From positions 1-45,395 of the forward strand of contig WFTT01000065.1 in assembly GCA_015485335.1 (NCBI GenBank): a stretch of 45,395 bases of DNA. Direction: 5' to 3'. Shown piece after piece: positions 11,006 to 21,676 of the stretch (position 1 is the first letter of the stretch; the number at the start of each line of letters is the position of its first letter). This DNA comes from Robiginitomaculum sp. GTDB taxonomy: Bacteria; Pseudomonadota; Alphaproteobacteria; Caulobacterales; Maricaulaceae. The notes under the pieces were generated by a model. That model had not been told where the DNA came from, ran no database searches, and was given only the letters and a program-made list of their open reading frames with translations. The position numbers were made by a program, and so were the translations under genes.

Positions 11006-12349
11006 ATGCGGTATATCTCTTTGGTGTTGGTGGCAGCAGCAGGCTTGCTGGCCGGTGGTGTGGGGCTGACCTTTACTATGGCCTCGGCCGAATCGGGCAA
11101 TCGGGCAACGTTTCAGGAATTGGGCCTGATGGGCGACATTCTGAACCGGGTCAAAGCTGACTATGTTACTGAAACTGATGGGCCAGAGCTGGTCGAAGCG
11201 GCCATTCAAGGCATGCTCAGCTCGCTGGATCCGCATTCCAGCTATATGCCACCAGAAAGCTTTCGCGATATGCAGGTGCAATCTAGCGGCGAATATGGCG
11301 GTCTTGGCATAGAAGTCACCACCGAGCGCGGCGTGGTCAAAGTGGTCTCGCCCATTGATGATACCCCGGCGCAAAAGGCGGGCATCAAACCCGGTGATTA
11401 CATTACCGGTATTAATGGCAAATCCATTATTGGCGAATCGCTGGATGATTCCATCGATAAAATGCGCGGCCCGGCCGGCGCCCCGATTACGCTCAGCATT
11501 GCCCGTAAAGGCGTGGATGAGCCGCTGGAAATTGAAATTGTGCGCGCCATCATCACTGTGCGTTCCGTCACCTGGCGGGTTGAGGGCGATGATCTGGGCT
11601 ATATCCGCGTTGCCACGTTTAATGAAAATACCGATGATCTGCTGGACAAGGCCTTTGATGGCCTGAAAGAAGAGCTGGGCGACAATCTGCGCGGCATTAT
11701 TCTGGATCTGCGTAATGATCCGGGCGGACTGCTGGACCAGGCCATTGCCGTATCGGATGCATTTCTGGATGGCGGCGAAGTGGTTTCTACCCGTGGTCGT
11801 GATCCCGATGATATCGAGCGCTATAATGCCCGGCGCGGTTCGCGGGTCTCAAATCTGCCTGTTGTCGTCCTGATTAATGGCGGCAGTGCTTCGGCATCAG
11901 AAATCGTGGCCGGTGCCTTGCAGGATCGCAAACGCGCCACCCTGATCGGTACCACCTCTTTTGGTAAAGGTTCGGTGCAGACCGTGATCCCCCTTAATGG
12001 TGGTCGCAATGGCGCGCTGCGCCTGACCACAGCACGTTATTATACGCCATCCGGGCGTTCTATTCAGGCCACCGGCATTAAGCCTGATATTGAAATTGCG
12101 GCGGAACGCCGTGAAAAACCGGTGGATCGTATCAGCGAAGCCGATCTGCCGCATGCCCTGAAAAACGAACTGGAGCTGCACAAGAAAGAAGAAGCGGCAA
12201 AAGACGGCAAGGCAGATGAAAAAGAGGTTGCCTCCATTGAAATGCCCCCCGAAGGTTATCCAGAAGACAAGGATTATCAATTGGAACGGGCCAAGGAAAT
12301 TCTTGGGAAAATGGTCATGAGCGGCAAACTATTGGCCAACGCCGGCTAG
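11006..12349 (+). CDS. ctpA: C-terminal processing peptidase, S41 family
   Basis: This periplasmic serine protease cuts protein C-termini and, in relatives, controls peptidoglycan hydrolases. An N-terminal signal or anchor helix (YISLVLVAAAGLLAGGVGL) is followed by a PDZ domain (GGLGIEVTTERGVVKVVSPIDDTPAQKAGIKPGDYI) and the S41 core. The nucleophile Ser is in NGGSASASEIVAGAL and the catalytic Lys in TSFGKGSVQT. The tail is charged (KKEEAAKDGKADEKE). I chose the ATG at 11006 with GAAGG upstream over a GTG at 10997. Its position next to the EnvC-like activator supports a cell-wall role. Confidence 0.95.
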   Translation: MRYISLVLVAAAGLLAGGVGLTFTMASAESGNRATFQELGLMGDILNRVKADYVTETDGPELVEAAIQGMLSSLDPHSSYMPPESFRDMQVQSSGEYGGLGIEVTTERGVVKVVSPIDDTPAQKAGIKPGDYITGINGKSIIGESLDDSIDKMRGPAGAPITLSIARKGVDEPLEIEIVRAIITVRSVTWRVEGDDLGYIRVATFNENTDDLLDKAFDGLKEELGDNLRGIILDLRNDPGGLLDQAIAVSDAFLDGGEVVSTRGRDPDDIERYNARRGSRVSNLPVVVLINGGSASASEIVAGALQDRKRATLIGTTSFGKGSVQTVIPLNGGRNGALRLTTARYYTPSGRSIQATGIKPDIEIAAERREKPVDRISEADLPHALKNELELHKKEEAAKDGKADEKEVASIEMPPEGYPEDKDYQLERAKEILGKMVMSGKLLANAG

Positions 12350-12428
12350 CCGCTTAATGCGACGGGCGTTACCGCTTTCTTAACCGGCTATAGCTATCCG
12401 TTAACCATGTTTTGGTGAGCGGATCGTT

Positions 12429-13649
12429 ATGGCAATCAGCATTAGTCTTTTGGATAAGTTTTCAATGCCCGACCTGTCCCGGGTCAACCCGCATAAATTG
12501 GGGGCCGGGGTTCTGGGCGGCGTTTTGTTACTGGGGCTGGTACGGATACTGGTGTTTGGCGACCCCCATGCCGGTCAGGTTGAATATGTGCTGGCCATTC
12601 CGCCGGTTGGTCAAACGGCCTCGCTGGCAGAGCATTTGCGCGCTGAAAACGGTCATGACGAGACCGCCCCGCCCATCATTCAAATTGCCGGTCACGAGCC
12701 AAGATTGCCCGGTGTTGACGATCCAGGGGTGGGGCATAACGCCCACGGGGCCAATCAGCACGCCACCATTACCCTGGCTTCCAGCAGCCATGGTCCGGCG
12801 CCCGATGCGGCGTTGGTGGAGCCAGGCCCCGGCGGGGTATTGCCCATCATTGCGGCTGATGGCCGTCGCCCGGCTGATGTGTATGCGCGTCCCTCTAAAC
12901 CGCTGGGGACGACCCCGTCCATTGCGCTGATCGTGGGTGGTCTGGGGCTTAAAAAATCGACCACACTGGCCGCGATCAATGATTTGCCCCCCCAGGTAAC
13001 CTTGTCTTTTGTGCCCTATACTCGCGATCTGCAGGACTGGATTAATCAGGCCCGGGCCGCCGGCCATGAGGTAATGCTGGAATTACCGATGGAGCCATTT
13101 GATTATCCACAGAACGATCCGGGGCCACAAACCCTGTTGGCCACGGTCAGCGCGGCGGAAAATACCCGCCGGCTGGAATGGCTGCTCAGCCGCGCCTGGG
13201 GCTATTTTGCTGTGACTAATTATATGGGATCCAAATTTACTGCTTCCGAATCGGCGCTGGCCCCGGTTTTGCGTCAATTGCGTCAACGCGGCGTGGATTT
13301 TATCTATGATGGCGAGGCGCGGCGTTCTTCCTTGAGTAATGTTGCCAATACCGAGCATTTGCGCTGGACCACGGCAGACCGGATTATTGATGCCGAACCA
13401 TCATCCACCGCCATAGACGAGCAGTTATTGCATCTGGAGGCCATCGCCATCCAGAATGGTACCGCCTTGGGGGCCGGGTTTTCCTGGCCGATTACTATGG
13501 ATCGGCTGAAATCCTGGACCGAAACCGTCAATATGAAGGGATATGAGCTGGTACCGGCCTCGGCGGTATTGAACGCCCGCAACGGTAATGTTCAGGTGGA
13601 GCGTCCCGCCGAAAAAACATCGCATATGGTTGCCAGTTCCAGTCATTAG
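12429..13649 (+). CDS. Divergent polysaccharide deacetylase (YibQ family)
   Basis: The 406-residue protein has one membrane helix (about residues 25-43), a low-complexity His/Gly/Pro-rich linker, and a C-terminal domain of the divergent polysaccharide deacetylase group (SIALIVGGLGLKKSTTLAAINDLPPQVTLSFVPY, then EVMLELPMEPFDYPQNDPGPQTLL). Members follow envC and ctpA in many proteobacteria and are assumed to act in the envelope, but the activity is not established. The N-terminal anchor suggests a periplasmic domain. rppH begins directly after its stop codon. Confidence 0.85.
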   Translation: MAISISLLDKFSMPDLSRVNPHKLGAGVLGGVLLLGLVRILVFGDPHAGQVEYVLAIPPVGQTASLAEHLRAENGHDETAPPIIQIAGHEPRLPGVDDPGVGHNAHGANQHATITLASSSHGPAPDAALVEPGPGGVLPIIAADGRRPADVYARPSKPLGTTPSIALIVGGLGLKKSTTLAAINDLPPQVTLSFVPYTRDLQDWINQARAAGHEVMLELPMEPFDYPQNDPGPQTLLATVSAAENTRRLEWLLSRAWGYFAVTNYMGSKFTASESALAPVLRQLRQRGVDFIYDGEARRSSLSNVANTEHLRWTTADRIIDAEPSSTAIDEQLLHLEAIAIQNGTALGAGFSWPITMDRLKSWTETVNMKGYELVPASAVLNARNGNVQVERPAEKTSHMVASSSH

Positions 13650-14171
13650 ATGCAAACCGCCACGATGATCAAACGCAAGAAAAAAGAACTAAAACAGCAT
13701 CGTCCCAATGCGGCGGTGGTGCTGTTTAATAAAGACGGCAAGGTATGGATGGGCCGACGGGCCAATAGCCAAGGCGAACATATCTGGCAATTTCCCCAGG
13801 GCGGTATTGACGAGGGGGAAAAGCCACGGGCCGCCGCCATTCGTGAGTTGGCTGAGGAAACCGGTATAGACCCTAAACGGGTCAAAAAAATTGGGAAAAT
13901 CAAAGGCTGGCTGGCCTATGATTTCCCCGATGATGTGCGACAGGCCCCCAATAAGCGCCTGTTGTGGAATGGGCAAAAACAAAAATGGTTTGCCTTTCGG
14001 TTTTTTGGCAAAGATTCCGATTTTCGTCTGGATGCTCACCAGCCTCAGGAATTTGATGCCTGGAAATGGGTGAAGCTGGAAGACGCGCCGGCAAAAATCA
14101 TTTCCTGGAAACGCCATGTCTATGAAGAAGTGGTGCGGGAGTTTTCCCGGTTTGCAGAAAAGAAAAAATAG
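13650..14171 (+). CDS. rppH: RNA pyrophosphohydrolase (Nudix)
   Basis: RppH removes pyrophosphate from 5'-triphosphate mRNA ends and so starts RNase E-dependent decay. The Nudix box is complete: GGIDEGEKPRAAAIRELAEE followed by TGI, with the metal-binding REXXEE glutamates. WMGRRANSQGEHIWQFPQGG just before it is typical of RppH. The ATG at 13650 abuts the yibQ stop; a second ATG at 13665 is possible. The C-terminus is Lys-rich. It ends the long plus-strand operon. Confidence 0.94.
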   Translation: MQTATMIKRKKKELKQHRPNAAVVLFNKDGKVWMGRRANSQGEHIWQFPQGGIDEGEKPRAAAIRELAEETGIDPKRVKKIGKIKGWLAYDFPDDVRQAPNKRLLWNGQKQKWFAFRFFGKDSDFRLDAHQPQEFDAWKWVKLEDAPAKIISWKRHVYEEVVREFSRFAEKKK

Positions 14172-14353
14172 CCCTGCCAGCATAATTTCAAAGCCGCCTC
14201 CCTATTAGTGCTCAAAAAGAGTATTAAATGATGAAATGTATATTGCTGAGCATGCGGAATATGCCTACACGCTAAGGGTCTGTTTACCATGTTGGCATCA
14301 GATGGCGTGCATCACGTTGATTTGCTGCTCCATGCATATATCCGAGAGGCCCC

Positions 14354-15523
14354 ATGAATATTCATGAATACCAGGCCAAAGCCGTGCTCAGCGGTTTTGG
14401 TGCGCCGGTACCGCAAGGCTACCCCGTTTTTTCCGTTGACGAAGCCGTCGAGGCGGCCAAAAAACTGCCCGGACCCATTTATGTGGTCAAGGCGCAAATC
14501 CACGCCGGTGGGCGGGGCAAGGGCGGCGGTGTCAAGATTGCCAAGAGCCTGGATGAAGTGCGGGCCTATGCCGACGAAATCCTGGGCATGACCCTGGTCA
14601 CCCATCAGACCGGCCCGGCGGGCAAGGTGGTGCGGCGCCTTTATATCGAGGATGGCGCCGATATTGCCTCGGAATTTTATCTTTCCATGCTGGTGGATCG
14701 GGAAAAATCCCAGGTTGCCTTTGTGGTGTCTACCGAAGGCGGCATGAATATCGAAGATGTTGCTGCTGAAACCCCGGAAAAGATCATTACGTTCAGCATT
14801 GATCCGGCTACCGGGATTATGCCTCATCATGGTCGGGCGGTGGCCCGGGCGCTAAAGCTTTCGGGCGGCGCTGCCAAACAGGCCGGCAAGCTGGCCGGTA
14901 TCCTCTATAAGGCATTTATCGAAAAAGACATGAGCCTGTTGGAGATTAACCCGCTGGTGCTGACCGGGGCGGATGATCTGATCTGTCTGGATGCCAAAAT
15001 GGGTTTTGATGGTAATGCGCTTTATCGCCATCCCGATATTATGGAACTACGCGACGAGAGCGAAGAAGACCCCAAAGAGCTGGAAGCGGCCAAGTATGAC
15101 CTTTCCTATATTGCACTGGATGGTGAAATCGGCTGTATGGTCAATGGGGCCGGCCTGGCCATGGCCACCATGGACATTATCAAGCTCTATGGATCGGAAC
15201 CGGCAAACTTTCTGGATGTTGGCGGCGGCGCGACCACGGAAAAGGTGACGGCAGCATTCAAGATCATTACCTCTGATCCAAACGTAAAGGGCATATTGGT
15301 CAATATTTTTGGCGGTATTATGCGCTGTGATGTGATCGCCGAGGGCGTCATAACCGCGGTTAATGAGGTTGGCCTGAAAGTGCCCCTGGTGGTGCGTCTG
15401 GAAGGTACCAATGTTAAACGTGGCAAGGAAATCATCGCCAATTCCGGGCTGAATGTGATCTCTGCCGATGATCTGGATGATGCAGCGCAAAAAATTGTCG
15501 CCGCCGTAAAGGAGGCTGCTTAA
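14354..15523 (+). CDS. sucC: Succinyl-CoA synthetase beta subunit
   Basis: This is the beta subunit of succinate-CoA ligase, a TCA-cycle enzyme making ATP or GTP from succinyl-CoA. The 389 residues begin with [20 protein letters not shown] and contain the ATP-grasp fold ([19 protein letters not shown]) and the subunit-contact and nucleotide region ([17 protein letters not shown]). It is first of four genes sucC-sucD-sucA-sucB on the same strand, with sucD starting directly after its stop. Confidence 0.97.
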   Translation: MNIHEYQAKAVLSGFGAPVPQGYPVFSVDEAVEAAKKLPGPIYVVKAQIHAGGRGKGGGVKIAKSLDEVRAYADEILGMTLVTHQTGPAGKVVRRLYIEDGADIASEFYLSMLVDREKSQVAFVVSTEGGMNIEDVAAETPEKIITFSIDPATGIMPHHGRAVARALKLSGGAAKQAGKLAGILYKAFIEKDMSLLEINPLVLTGADDLICLDAKMGFDGNALYRHPDIMELRDESEEDPKELEAAKYDLSYIALDGEIGCMVNGAGLAMATMDIIKLYGSEPANFLDVGGGATTEKVTAAFKIITSDPNVKGILVNIFGGIMRCDVIAEGVITAVNEVGLKVPLVVRLEGTNVKRGKEIIANSGLNVISADDLDDAAQKIVAAVKEAA

Positions 15524-16399
15524 ATGTCTGTTCTCGTCGATAAAAACACCAAAGTTATTGTGCAGGGCCTGACCGGCAAAAACGGCACGTTTCACACCGA
15601 ACAGGCGCTGGCCTATGGTACGCAAATGGTTGGCGGGGTAACCCCCGGCAAAGGCGGATCCGAACATATTGGTCTGCCGGTGTTTGATACGGTGGCCGGG
15701 GCCAAAGAAGCCACGGGCGCCAATGCCAGCGTGATTTATGTGCCGCCGCCCTTTGCCGCCGATGCCATTGCCGAGGCCATCGCCGCAGAGATCGAGCTGG
15801 TGGTCTGTATCACCGAAGGCATTCCGGTTCTGGATATGGTCAAGGTCAAGCGGGCCTTGTGTGGTTCCAACACTCGTCTGGTGGGGCCAAACTGCCCGGG
15901 TGTCATCACGCCAGGTGAATGCAAAATCGGCATTATGCCAGGGCATATTCACACCCGCGGTTCTGTGGGCGTGGTTTCGCGCTCTGGCACGCTGACCTAT
16001 GAGGCCGTGGGGCAAACCACGGCGGTGGGGCTGGGCCAAAGCACCTGTATTGGTATTGGTGGTGACCCGGTGAACGGTACCAATTTTATTGATTGTCTGG
16101 AAATGTTTCTGGCCGATCCGGAAACCGAATCCATCGTCATGATTGGCGAAATTGGTGGTTCTGCTGAAGAGGATGCCGCAGACTTTTTGAAACATTCAAA
16201 AATCAAAAAACCGGTGGTTGGCTTTATCGCCGGCAGCACGGCGCCTCCCGGGCGGACCATGGGCCATGCCGGCGCCATCGTTTCAGGCGGCAAAGGCGGC
16301 GCGCAGGACAAGATCGAGGCGCTGAAATCCGCAGGCGTTACCGTTTCACCTTCGCCGGCGGCGCTAGGCTCGACCCTGGTTGAGGTTCTCAAAGGCTAG
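15524..16399 (+). CDS. sucD: Succinyl-CoA synthetase alpha subunit
   Basis: This is the alpha subunit that binds CoA and carries the phosphohistidine. Family marks: [23 protein letters not shown], the CoA-binding [29 protein letters not shown], and the active-site His in [21 protein letters not shown]. The 291-residue length is normal. The gene abuts sucC and lies 15 nt before sucA. Confidence 0.97.
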   Translation: MSVLVDKNTKVIVQGLTGKNGTFHTEQALAYGTQMVGGVTPGKGGSEHIGLPVFDTVAGAKEATGANASVIYVPPPFAADAIAEAIAAEIELVVCITEGIPVLDMVKVKRALCGSNTRLVGPNCPGVITPGECKIGIMPGHIHTRGSVGVVSRSGTLTYEAVGQTTAVGLGQSTCIGIGGDPVNGTNFIDCLEMFLADPETESIVMIGEIGGSAEEDAADFLKHSKIKKPVVGFIAGSTAPPGRTMGHAGAIVSGGKGGAQDKIEALKSAGVTVSPSPAALGSTLVEVLKG

Positions 16400-16414
16400 A
16401 AAAGGTAATCTGCC

Positions 16415-19333
16415 ATGGCTGATCCTGATTTTCTATCCGGTACAAACGCGCATTATCTGGAAATGATGGCGGCTCGTTTTGCCGCTGATCCGATGAGCGT
16501 GCCCGAAGACTGGCAGGCCTATTTTCGCGCCCAGGGCGAGGGGGCGGTGGCCCGCCCCTCGTGGGAGCGCCAGGACTGGCCCATTGAGTCCAATGGCGAG
16601 CTGACTTCGGCCCTGACCTCTGATTGGCCGGATGAAGCGGTGGTGGCCGACAAGATCAAGGCGCGCTCCCCCGGGGCCAGCCAGGCCGAAATCCGTGCCG
16701 CGACGCTGGACAGTATTCGGGCGCTGATGATGATCCGTGCCTATCGGATCCGCGGGCATCTGGCTGCCGACCTTGACCCTCTGCGTCTAGAAAAACGGGG
16801 GCCCTGGCCCGAACTGGACCCGGCTACCTATGGCTTTGGCCCCGAGGATATGGATCGCGAGATTTTTATCGATCACGTCATGGGGCTGGAAACCGCCACG
16901 CCGCGCCAGATGCTGGAAATATTGCGTCGGACCTATTGCGGCACCTTTGCCATTGAATTCATGCATATTTCCAACCCGGAACAAAAGTCCTGGGTGCAAC
17001 AGCGCATTGAGGGCAAGGACAAGGAAATCCACTTTACCCCCGAAGGGCGCAAGGCAATTTTGCGAAAATTGATCGAAACCGAAAGTTTTGAGAAATTTCT
17101 GCACAAGCGTTATCCCGGCACCAAGCGCTTTGGCATTGATGGCGGGGAATCCCTGGTGCCGGCCATGGAACAGATCATCAAGCGCGGCGGCGCGCTGGGG
17201 GTCAATGAAATGGTGCTGGGCATGCCGCACCGGGGTCGCCTGAATGTGCTGACCGCGGTGATGGGCAAACCCTATCATCAGGTGTTCAATGAATTTGCCG
17301 GTGGCCACAGCTGGGGCGCGGATGATTATGCCTCGGGCGATGTGAAATACCATTTGGGGGCATCCTCGGATCGCTCTTTTGATGGCAATACGGTGCATTT
17401 GTCCCTAACCGCCAACCCTTCGCATCTGGAGGCCGTCAATCCGGTGGTGCTGGGCAAGGCCCGCGCCAAACAGGAACCCACCGCCCCTGATGATGGCCAT
17501 ACTGACCGCAGTCATGTGATGCCGATCCTGTTGCATGGTGATGCCGCCTTTGCTGGCCAGGGCATTGTGGCTGAATGTTTTGCCATGTCCGGTCTGGTGG
17601 GCCATTGTACCGGTGGTACCATTCATATTGTGGTCAATAACCAGATTGGCTTTACCACGGCGCCGCATTTTTCGCGCTCTTCCCCCTATCCCACCGACAT
17701 TGCCCTGATGGTGCAGCCGCCAGTATTTCATGTAAATGGTGATGATCCCGAAGCGGTGGTCTATGCCGCCAAAATCGCGGCGGAGTTTCGCCAGAAATTT
17801 GGTGTTGATGCGGTCATTGATATGTTCTGCTATCGCCGGTTTGGCCATAATGAGGGCGATGATCCCTCCTTTACCCAACCGATTATGTATCGCCATATCA
17901 AGACCCATCCGACCACGCGCACCTTGTATGAGAAACGCCTGATCGAAGAGGGCGTGGTTACGGCAGAAGAAGTGGCGGGCTGGGTTTCTGAATTTGAGGC
18001 CTTTCTGGATGCGGAATTTGAACGGGGCAAAACCCACGAGCCCAAAAAAGCCGACTGGCTGGATGGGGAATGGTCTGGTCTGGGGGTTGCTCCGGATGGC
18101 GAGGAACGCCGGGGCCGCACCGGGGTATCGCAACAACGCCTGAAAAAGCTGGGCGACAAGGTGACCCGTTTCCCGGAAAATTTCGCGGTTCACAAAACCC
18201 TGGCCCGGGTGATCGGCGCGCGGCGCAAGGCCATCGAGACCGGCAAGTCGCTGGACTGGGCCACCGCCGAAATGCTGGCCTTTGCCACTCTGGTGGACGA
18301 AGGCTTTCCGGTACGTCTTTCCGGCCAGGACAGTGGCCGTGGCACGTTCAGCCAGCGCCACAGCCGCGCCATCGATCAGAATACCGAGGAACGCTATACC
18401 TTCTTGCACCATGTGTCCGAGGATCAGGGCAGTTTCGAGGTGATCGATTCCCTGCTTTCCGAAGAGGCGGTGCTGGGCTTTGAATATGGTTATTCGCTGA
18501 GTTTGCCAAATTCCCTGACCCTGTGGGAGGCGCAATTTGGCGACTTTGCCAATGGCGCCCAGATGATTGTGGATCAGTTTATTTCGGCGGGCGAACGTAA
18601 ATGGCTGCGCATGTCGGGTCTGGTGATGCTGCTTCCCCATGGCTATGAGGGGCAGGGGCCAGAGCACTCTTCGGCGCGGCTGGAACGCTATCTGCAGCTT
18701 TGTGCGCAAGACAATATGCAGGTGGCCAATTGTACCACCCCGGCGAACTATTTTCATATCCTGCGACGGCAAATCCATCGCAAGTTCCGCAAACCGCTGA
18801 TCCTGATGACGCCCAAATCCCTGTTGCGGCATAAACGCTGTGTATCAGATCTTGGCGAGCTGGGCGCGCGTTCATCCTTTCACCGGGTGCTCTGGGATGA
18901 TGCACAGATCAAGGCGCGCCGCGCCGAGGTCAATCTTTGTGCGGACAAGGATATCAAGCGCGTGGTGCTGTGTTCGGGCAAGGTTTATTATGACCTGTTC
19001 GAGGAACGCGAAAAGCGTGGCCTTGATAATATCTATCTGATGCGGGTGGAACAGCTCTATCCCTTCCCCGCCAAATCCCTGATCACCGAGCTGTCGCGTT
19101 TTAAGAGCGCCGATATGGTCTGGTGCCAGGAAGAGCCCAAAAACATGGGGGCCTGGTTCTTTATGGAGCCCAATCTGGAATGGGTCCTGAACAAGATCGA
19201 GGCCCGCATACGTCGCCCCCATTATGTGGGCCGACACGCCTCGGCCTCCACTGCGGCCGGTACCATGGCCCAGCATCTGGCCGAACTGAACGCCTTTTTG
19301 GATGAAGCCCTAACCATCGAGAAAAAATCATGA
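16415..19333 (+). CDS. sucA: 2-oxoglutarate dehydrogenase E1 component
   Basis: This thiamine-diphosphate enzyme decarboxylates 2-oxoglutarate and passes the succinyl group to the E2 lipoyl arm. The 972 residues start with the short E2/E3-contact segment [21 protein letters not shown]. The E1o core follows: [11 protein letters not shown], the ThDP region around [41 protein letters not shown], and [21 protein letters not shown]. The stop overlaps the sucB start (ATGA), so E1 and E2 are translationally coupled. Confidence 0.97.
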   Translation: MADPDFLSGTNAHYLEMMAARFAADPMSVPEDWQAYFRAQGEGAVARPSWERQDWPIESNGELTSALTSDWPDEAVVADKIKARSPGASQAEIRAATLDSIRALMMIRAYRIRGHLAADLDPLRLEKRGPWPELDPATYGFGPEDMDREIFIDHVMGLETATPRQMLEILRRTYCGTFAIEFMHISNPEQKSWVQQRIEGKDKEIHFTPEGRKAILRKLIETESFEKFLHKRYPGTKRFGIDGGESLVPAMEQIIKRGGALGVNEMVLGMPHRGRLNVLTAVMGKPYHQVFNEFAGGHSWGADDYASGDVKYHLGASSDRSFDGNTVHLSLTANPSHLEAVNPVVLGKARAKQEPTAPDDGHTDRSHVMPILLHGDAAFAGQGIVAECFAMSGLVGHCTGGTIHIVVNNQIGFTTAPHFSRSSPYPTDIALMVQPPVFHVNGDDPEAVVYAAKIAAEFRQKFGVDAVIDMFCYRRFGHNEGDDPSFTQPIMYRHIKTHPTTRTLYEKRLIEEGVVTAEEVAGWVSEFEAFLDAEFERGKTHEPKKADWLDGEWSGLGVAPDGEERRGRTGVSQQRLKKLGDKVTRFPENFAVHKTLARVIGARRKAIETGKSLDWATAEMLAFATLVDEGFPVRLSGQDSGRGTFSQRHSRAIDQNTEERYTFLHHVSEDQGSFEVIDSLLSEEAVLGFEYGYSLSLPNSLTLWEAQFGDFANGAQMIVDQFISAGERKWLRMSGLVMLLPHGYEGQGPEHSSARLERYLQLCAQDNMQVANCTTPANYFHILRRQIHRKFRKPLILMTPKSLLRHKRCVSDLGELGARSSFHRVLWDDAQIKARRAEVNLCADKDIKRVVLCSGKVYYDLFEEREKRGLDNIYLMRVEQLYPFPAKSLITELSRFKSADMVWCQEEPKNMGAWFFMEPNLEWVLNKIEARIRRPHYVGRHASASTAAGTMAQHLAELNAFLDEALTIEKKS

Positions 19334-20808
19334 CCGATATTGTTGTCCCCGTTCTGGGCGAAAGCGTTACCGAAGCCATTGTCGCCGACTGGAAAGTTGG
19401 GATGGGCGATGCGGTCAAAAAAGATGACCTGCTGGTGGAACTGGAAACCGACAAGGTTTCGCTGGAGGTCAGCGCTCCTGCAGATGGGGTGATCAGCAAA
19501 ATCGCTGCCAAGGAAGGCGATGAGGTAGAAATCGGTGCCTTGCTGGCGGTGCTGGACGAAGGCGCCGGTGCCAGTACCAGTGCAGCACCGGCCAAGGCCG
19601 AAGCGGCCAAGGCCCCTGAACCCAAGGGGGATGCGGGCAAGATCATTGATATTGCCATTCCGCAAATGGGCGAAAGTGTTGGCGAAGGCGTGATTGCGTC
19701 CTGGATGGTGGCCGTGGGCGAAGCGGTGAAAAAAGATGCGCCACTGGTCGAGGTGGAAACCGACAAGGTGGCGATCGAAGTGCCATCCCCCGTGGACGGG
19801 GTGATGGTTGAACATCTGGTGGCCGAGGGCGACACGGTTGCCGTGGGCTCGGTCATTGCGCGGGTTTCCCAGGGCGGCACGGCAACGGCCAGCGCCTCGG
19901 CGGCGGCACCAGCAGCATCCGCACCGGCGGCCTCATCCGCGGATGGCCCCGTGGCCATGCCGTCGGCGGCGCGCGTGATGGTGGAAAAAGGCGTCGATCC
20001 GGCCAGTGTTTCAGGCACCGGCAAAGGTGGGCGCATCACCAAGGGGGACGCACTGGCGGCCAGTGCTGCACCGGCTCCGGTACCCGCCACAGCGCCCCGC
20101 GATACCGGCCCCCGCGAAGAGCGCGTGCGCATGTCTCGCCTGCGCCAGACCATCGCCAGACGTCTGAAAGAGGCTCAGAATACAGCGGCTATGCTGACTA
20201 CCTTTAACGAGGTGGATATGAGTGCCATTATGGCGTCGCGGGCCAAATACAAAGACCTTTTTGCCAAAAAGCACGGCATAAAACTGGGTTTCATGTCGTT
20301 CTTTGTGAAGGCGTGTGTTACGGCCCTAAAAGACGTGCCCGAGGTCAATGCCGAAATCGACGGCACCGATATTATTTATAAAAATCATTACGATATCGGT
20401 GTTGCCGTGGGCACCGAAAAGGGCCTGGTGGTGCCGGTTGTTCGCGATTGTGACGCGCTCTCTATGGGCGAGGTGGAACTGGGTATTGCGGCCTTGGCCA
20501 AAAAGGCCCGCGATGGAAAACTGTCCATGGATGAGATGATGGGCGCGACGTTCACCATCACCAATGGCGGGGTTTATGGCTCGCTCATGTCCACGCCGAT
20601 CCTGAATGCACCGCAAAGCGGTATTTTGGGCATGCACGCTATCAAAGACCGCCCCATGGCGGTGAATGGCGAGGTGGTCATTCGGCCGATGATGTATCTG
20701 GCGCTGTCTTATGATCACCGGGTGGTGGATGGCAAAGGCGCGGTAACCTTCCTGGTCCGCGTAAAAGAATGTCTGGAAGATCCGGAACGCCTGTTGTTTG
20801 ATTTGTAA
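19330..20808 (+). CDS. sucB: Dihydrolipoamide succinyltransferase (E2) with two lipoyl domains
   Basis: This is the E2 core of the 2-oxoglutarate dehydrogenase complex. Two complete lipoyl domains are present, at residues 1-78 (lipoyl Lys42 in ETDK) and 105-180 (Lys146 in ETDK), joined by Ala/Pro/Lys-rich linkers. A subunit-binding domain (about 208-242) and the acyltransferase domain (265-492) with the catalytic HRVVDG (His463) follow. E2 of this complex usually has only one lipoyl domain, while two or three are common in pyruvate dehydrogenase E2. Because the gene overlaps sucA, the 2-oxoglutarate assignment is secure from context. No lpd (E3) gene follows. Confidence 0.93.
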   Translation: MTDIVVPVLGESVTEAIVADWKVGMGDAVKKDDLLVELETDKVSLEVSAPADGVISKIAAKEGDEVEIGALLAVLDEGAGASTSAAPAKAEAAKAPEPKGDAGKIIDIAIPQMGESVGEGVIASWMVAVGEAVKKDAPLVEVETDKVAIEVPSPVDGVMVEHLVAEGDTVAVGSVIARVSQGGTATASASAAAPAASAPAASSADGPVAMPSAARVMVEKGVDPASVSGTGKGGRITKGDALAASAAPAPVPATAPRDTGPREERVRMSRLRQTIARRLKEAQNTAAMLTTFNEVDMSAIMASRAKYKDLFAKKHGIKLGFMSFFVKACVTALKDVPEVNAEIDGTDIIYKNHYDIGVAVGTEKGLVVPVVRDCDALSMGEVELGIAALAKKARDGKLSMDEMMGATFTITNGGVYGSLMSTPILNAPQSGILGMHAIKDRPMAVNGEVVIRPMMYLALSYDHRVVDGKGAVTFLVRVKECLEDPERLLFDL

Positions 20809-20830
20809 GAACTTGCCGGTTGCATGCCCC

Positions 20831-20853
20831 CATCCTTCGACAAGCTCAGGATG
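20831..20853. repeat. REP-like palindrome after sucB
   Basis: CATCCT (20831-20836) and AGGATG (20848-20853) flank TCGACAAGCTC, forming a hairpin 22 nt after the sucB stop. From memory, this CCTTCGACAAGCTCAGGATGAGG-type element recurs between genes in many alphaproteobacterial genomes. Only one copy is in this window, so its repetitive nature is an inference. It may end or stabilise the suc transcript. Confidence 0.5.
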
Positions 20854-20992
20854 AGGAAACGCACGTTTGTCCTGCAAACTCTCCTTTAGGTGTGCACATT
20901 CGCCATTATTACCGCATATGCCATCATATTTTTCTTCCTATTCGTCAAAGAATATCCAAGAATAATTGCGAATTTGGTAAAGGAAGCCCAAA

Positions 20993-21667
20993 ATGTTGTT
21001 TGGCGAAAAACTGAAAAACCTGCGCACTGTTCATGACTGGACACAGCCGGAACTGGCGGTGAAGGCCAATATTGAGCAATCGTATTTGTCGCGACTGGAG
21101 AACGGCAAGGGGCTTCCTTCAGCGGAGGTTTTGGACCGTTTGCTTGGGGTGTTTGGGCTAAGCCCGGCGGAGTTTCTGGCTGATGACCATCGAGGACAGA
21201 TGGCGTCACAACTGGCGGCTTTGCCACAAATTGCCAAGGCCGCCAGTTTGCAAAAACAGGCACAGTATAGAAAACAAAAAGCATGGGTTATCGGCTCGGT
21301 AACCGCTTTGGCATTGGGTCTTTTTTTAGGTGTCGCGGCGCAAAATGCGGTTGTTTTTCCTGATCGACTCTATCGATATGTCTCTAGGGGTGTGGTGCCT
21401 ACGGATGCCAAAAACCCGTTTATAACCCAGCCTGAAAAATATGATGAAAAGTATCTAAATTTTTATACAGATCATGGTGAAGTCTTTACGGTAGCTGTAC
21501 CGGGAGGGCAGCGCGCATACCACGTACAAGTCAGCGGTGTACGTAAGGAACGCTTTGAAAACCGCATGATAACGCTGGCAGCCATGGCGATGTTCATAGC
21601 TGGCATGGCCGGACTGCTTACCCAGTTTTTATTGGCACGTCTTGAGCATTCTCCAAAAAGGATATAG
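20993..21667 (+). CDS. Membrane-anchored XRE-family transcriptional regulator
   Basis: The 224-residue protein has a Cro/C1-type HTH at residues 5-62 (LKNLRTVHDWTQPELAVKANIEQSYLSRLENGKGLPS). A charged stretch and a membrane helix follow (about 97-119, WVIGSVTALALGLFLGVAA). A loop of about 73 residues, rich in aromatic residues, and a second helix (about 193-215) complete it. With a cytoplasmic DNA-binding head, the loop should lie in the periplasm. A weak AAGG is upstream. Its codon use and AT content look less GC-rich than the neighbouring suc genes. The regulated genes are not evident; it is convergent with the amidohydrolase gene. The function beyond DNA binding is unknown. Confidence 0.85.
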   Translation: MLFGEKLKNLRTVHDWTQPELAVKANIEQSYLSRLENGKGLPSAEVLDRLLGVFGLSPAEFLADDHRGQMASQLAALPQIAKAASLQKQAQYRKQKAWVIGSVTALALGLFLGVAAQNAVVFPDRLYRYVSRGVVPTDAKNPFITQPEKYDEKYLNFYTDHGEVFTVAVPGGQRAYHVQVSGVRKERFENRMITLAAMAMFIAGMAGLLTQFLLARLEHSPKRI

Positions 21668-21676
21668 CGATAGGCT

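Noticed and set aside
12401-12408. TTAACCAT, a CtrA-type half-site before yibQ, and TTAACC motifs before the chemoreceptor
   Set aside because: No full TTAA-N7-TTAA site was found, and short TTAACC words are expected by chance.
12412-12930. Open frame overlapping the start of yibQ in another frame
   Set aside because: Trp/Pro/Arg-rich translation typical of an out-of-frame reading; yibQ has a membrane anchor and the family domain.
17405-18832. 475-residue minus-strand frame inside sucA
   Set aside because: Antisense shadow of the conserved E1 coding sequence, rich in His and Gly with no domain.
20820-21014. Small frame starting in the REP-like hairpin
   Set aside because: It spans the repeat and the XRE promoter region, lacks a ribosome site and shows no conserved pattern.
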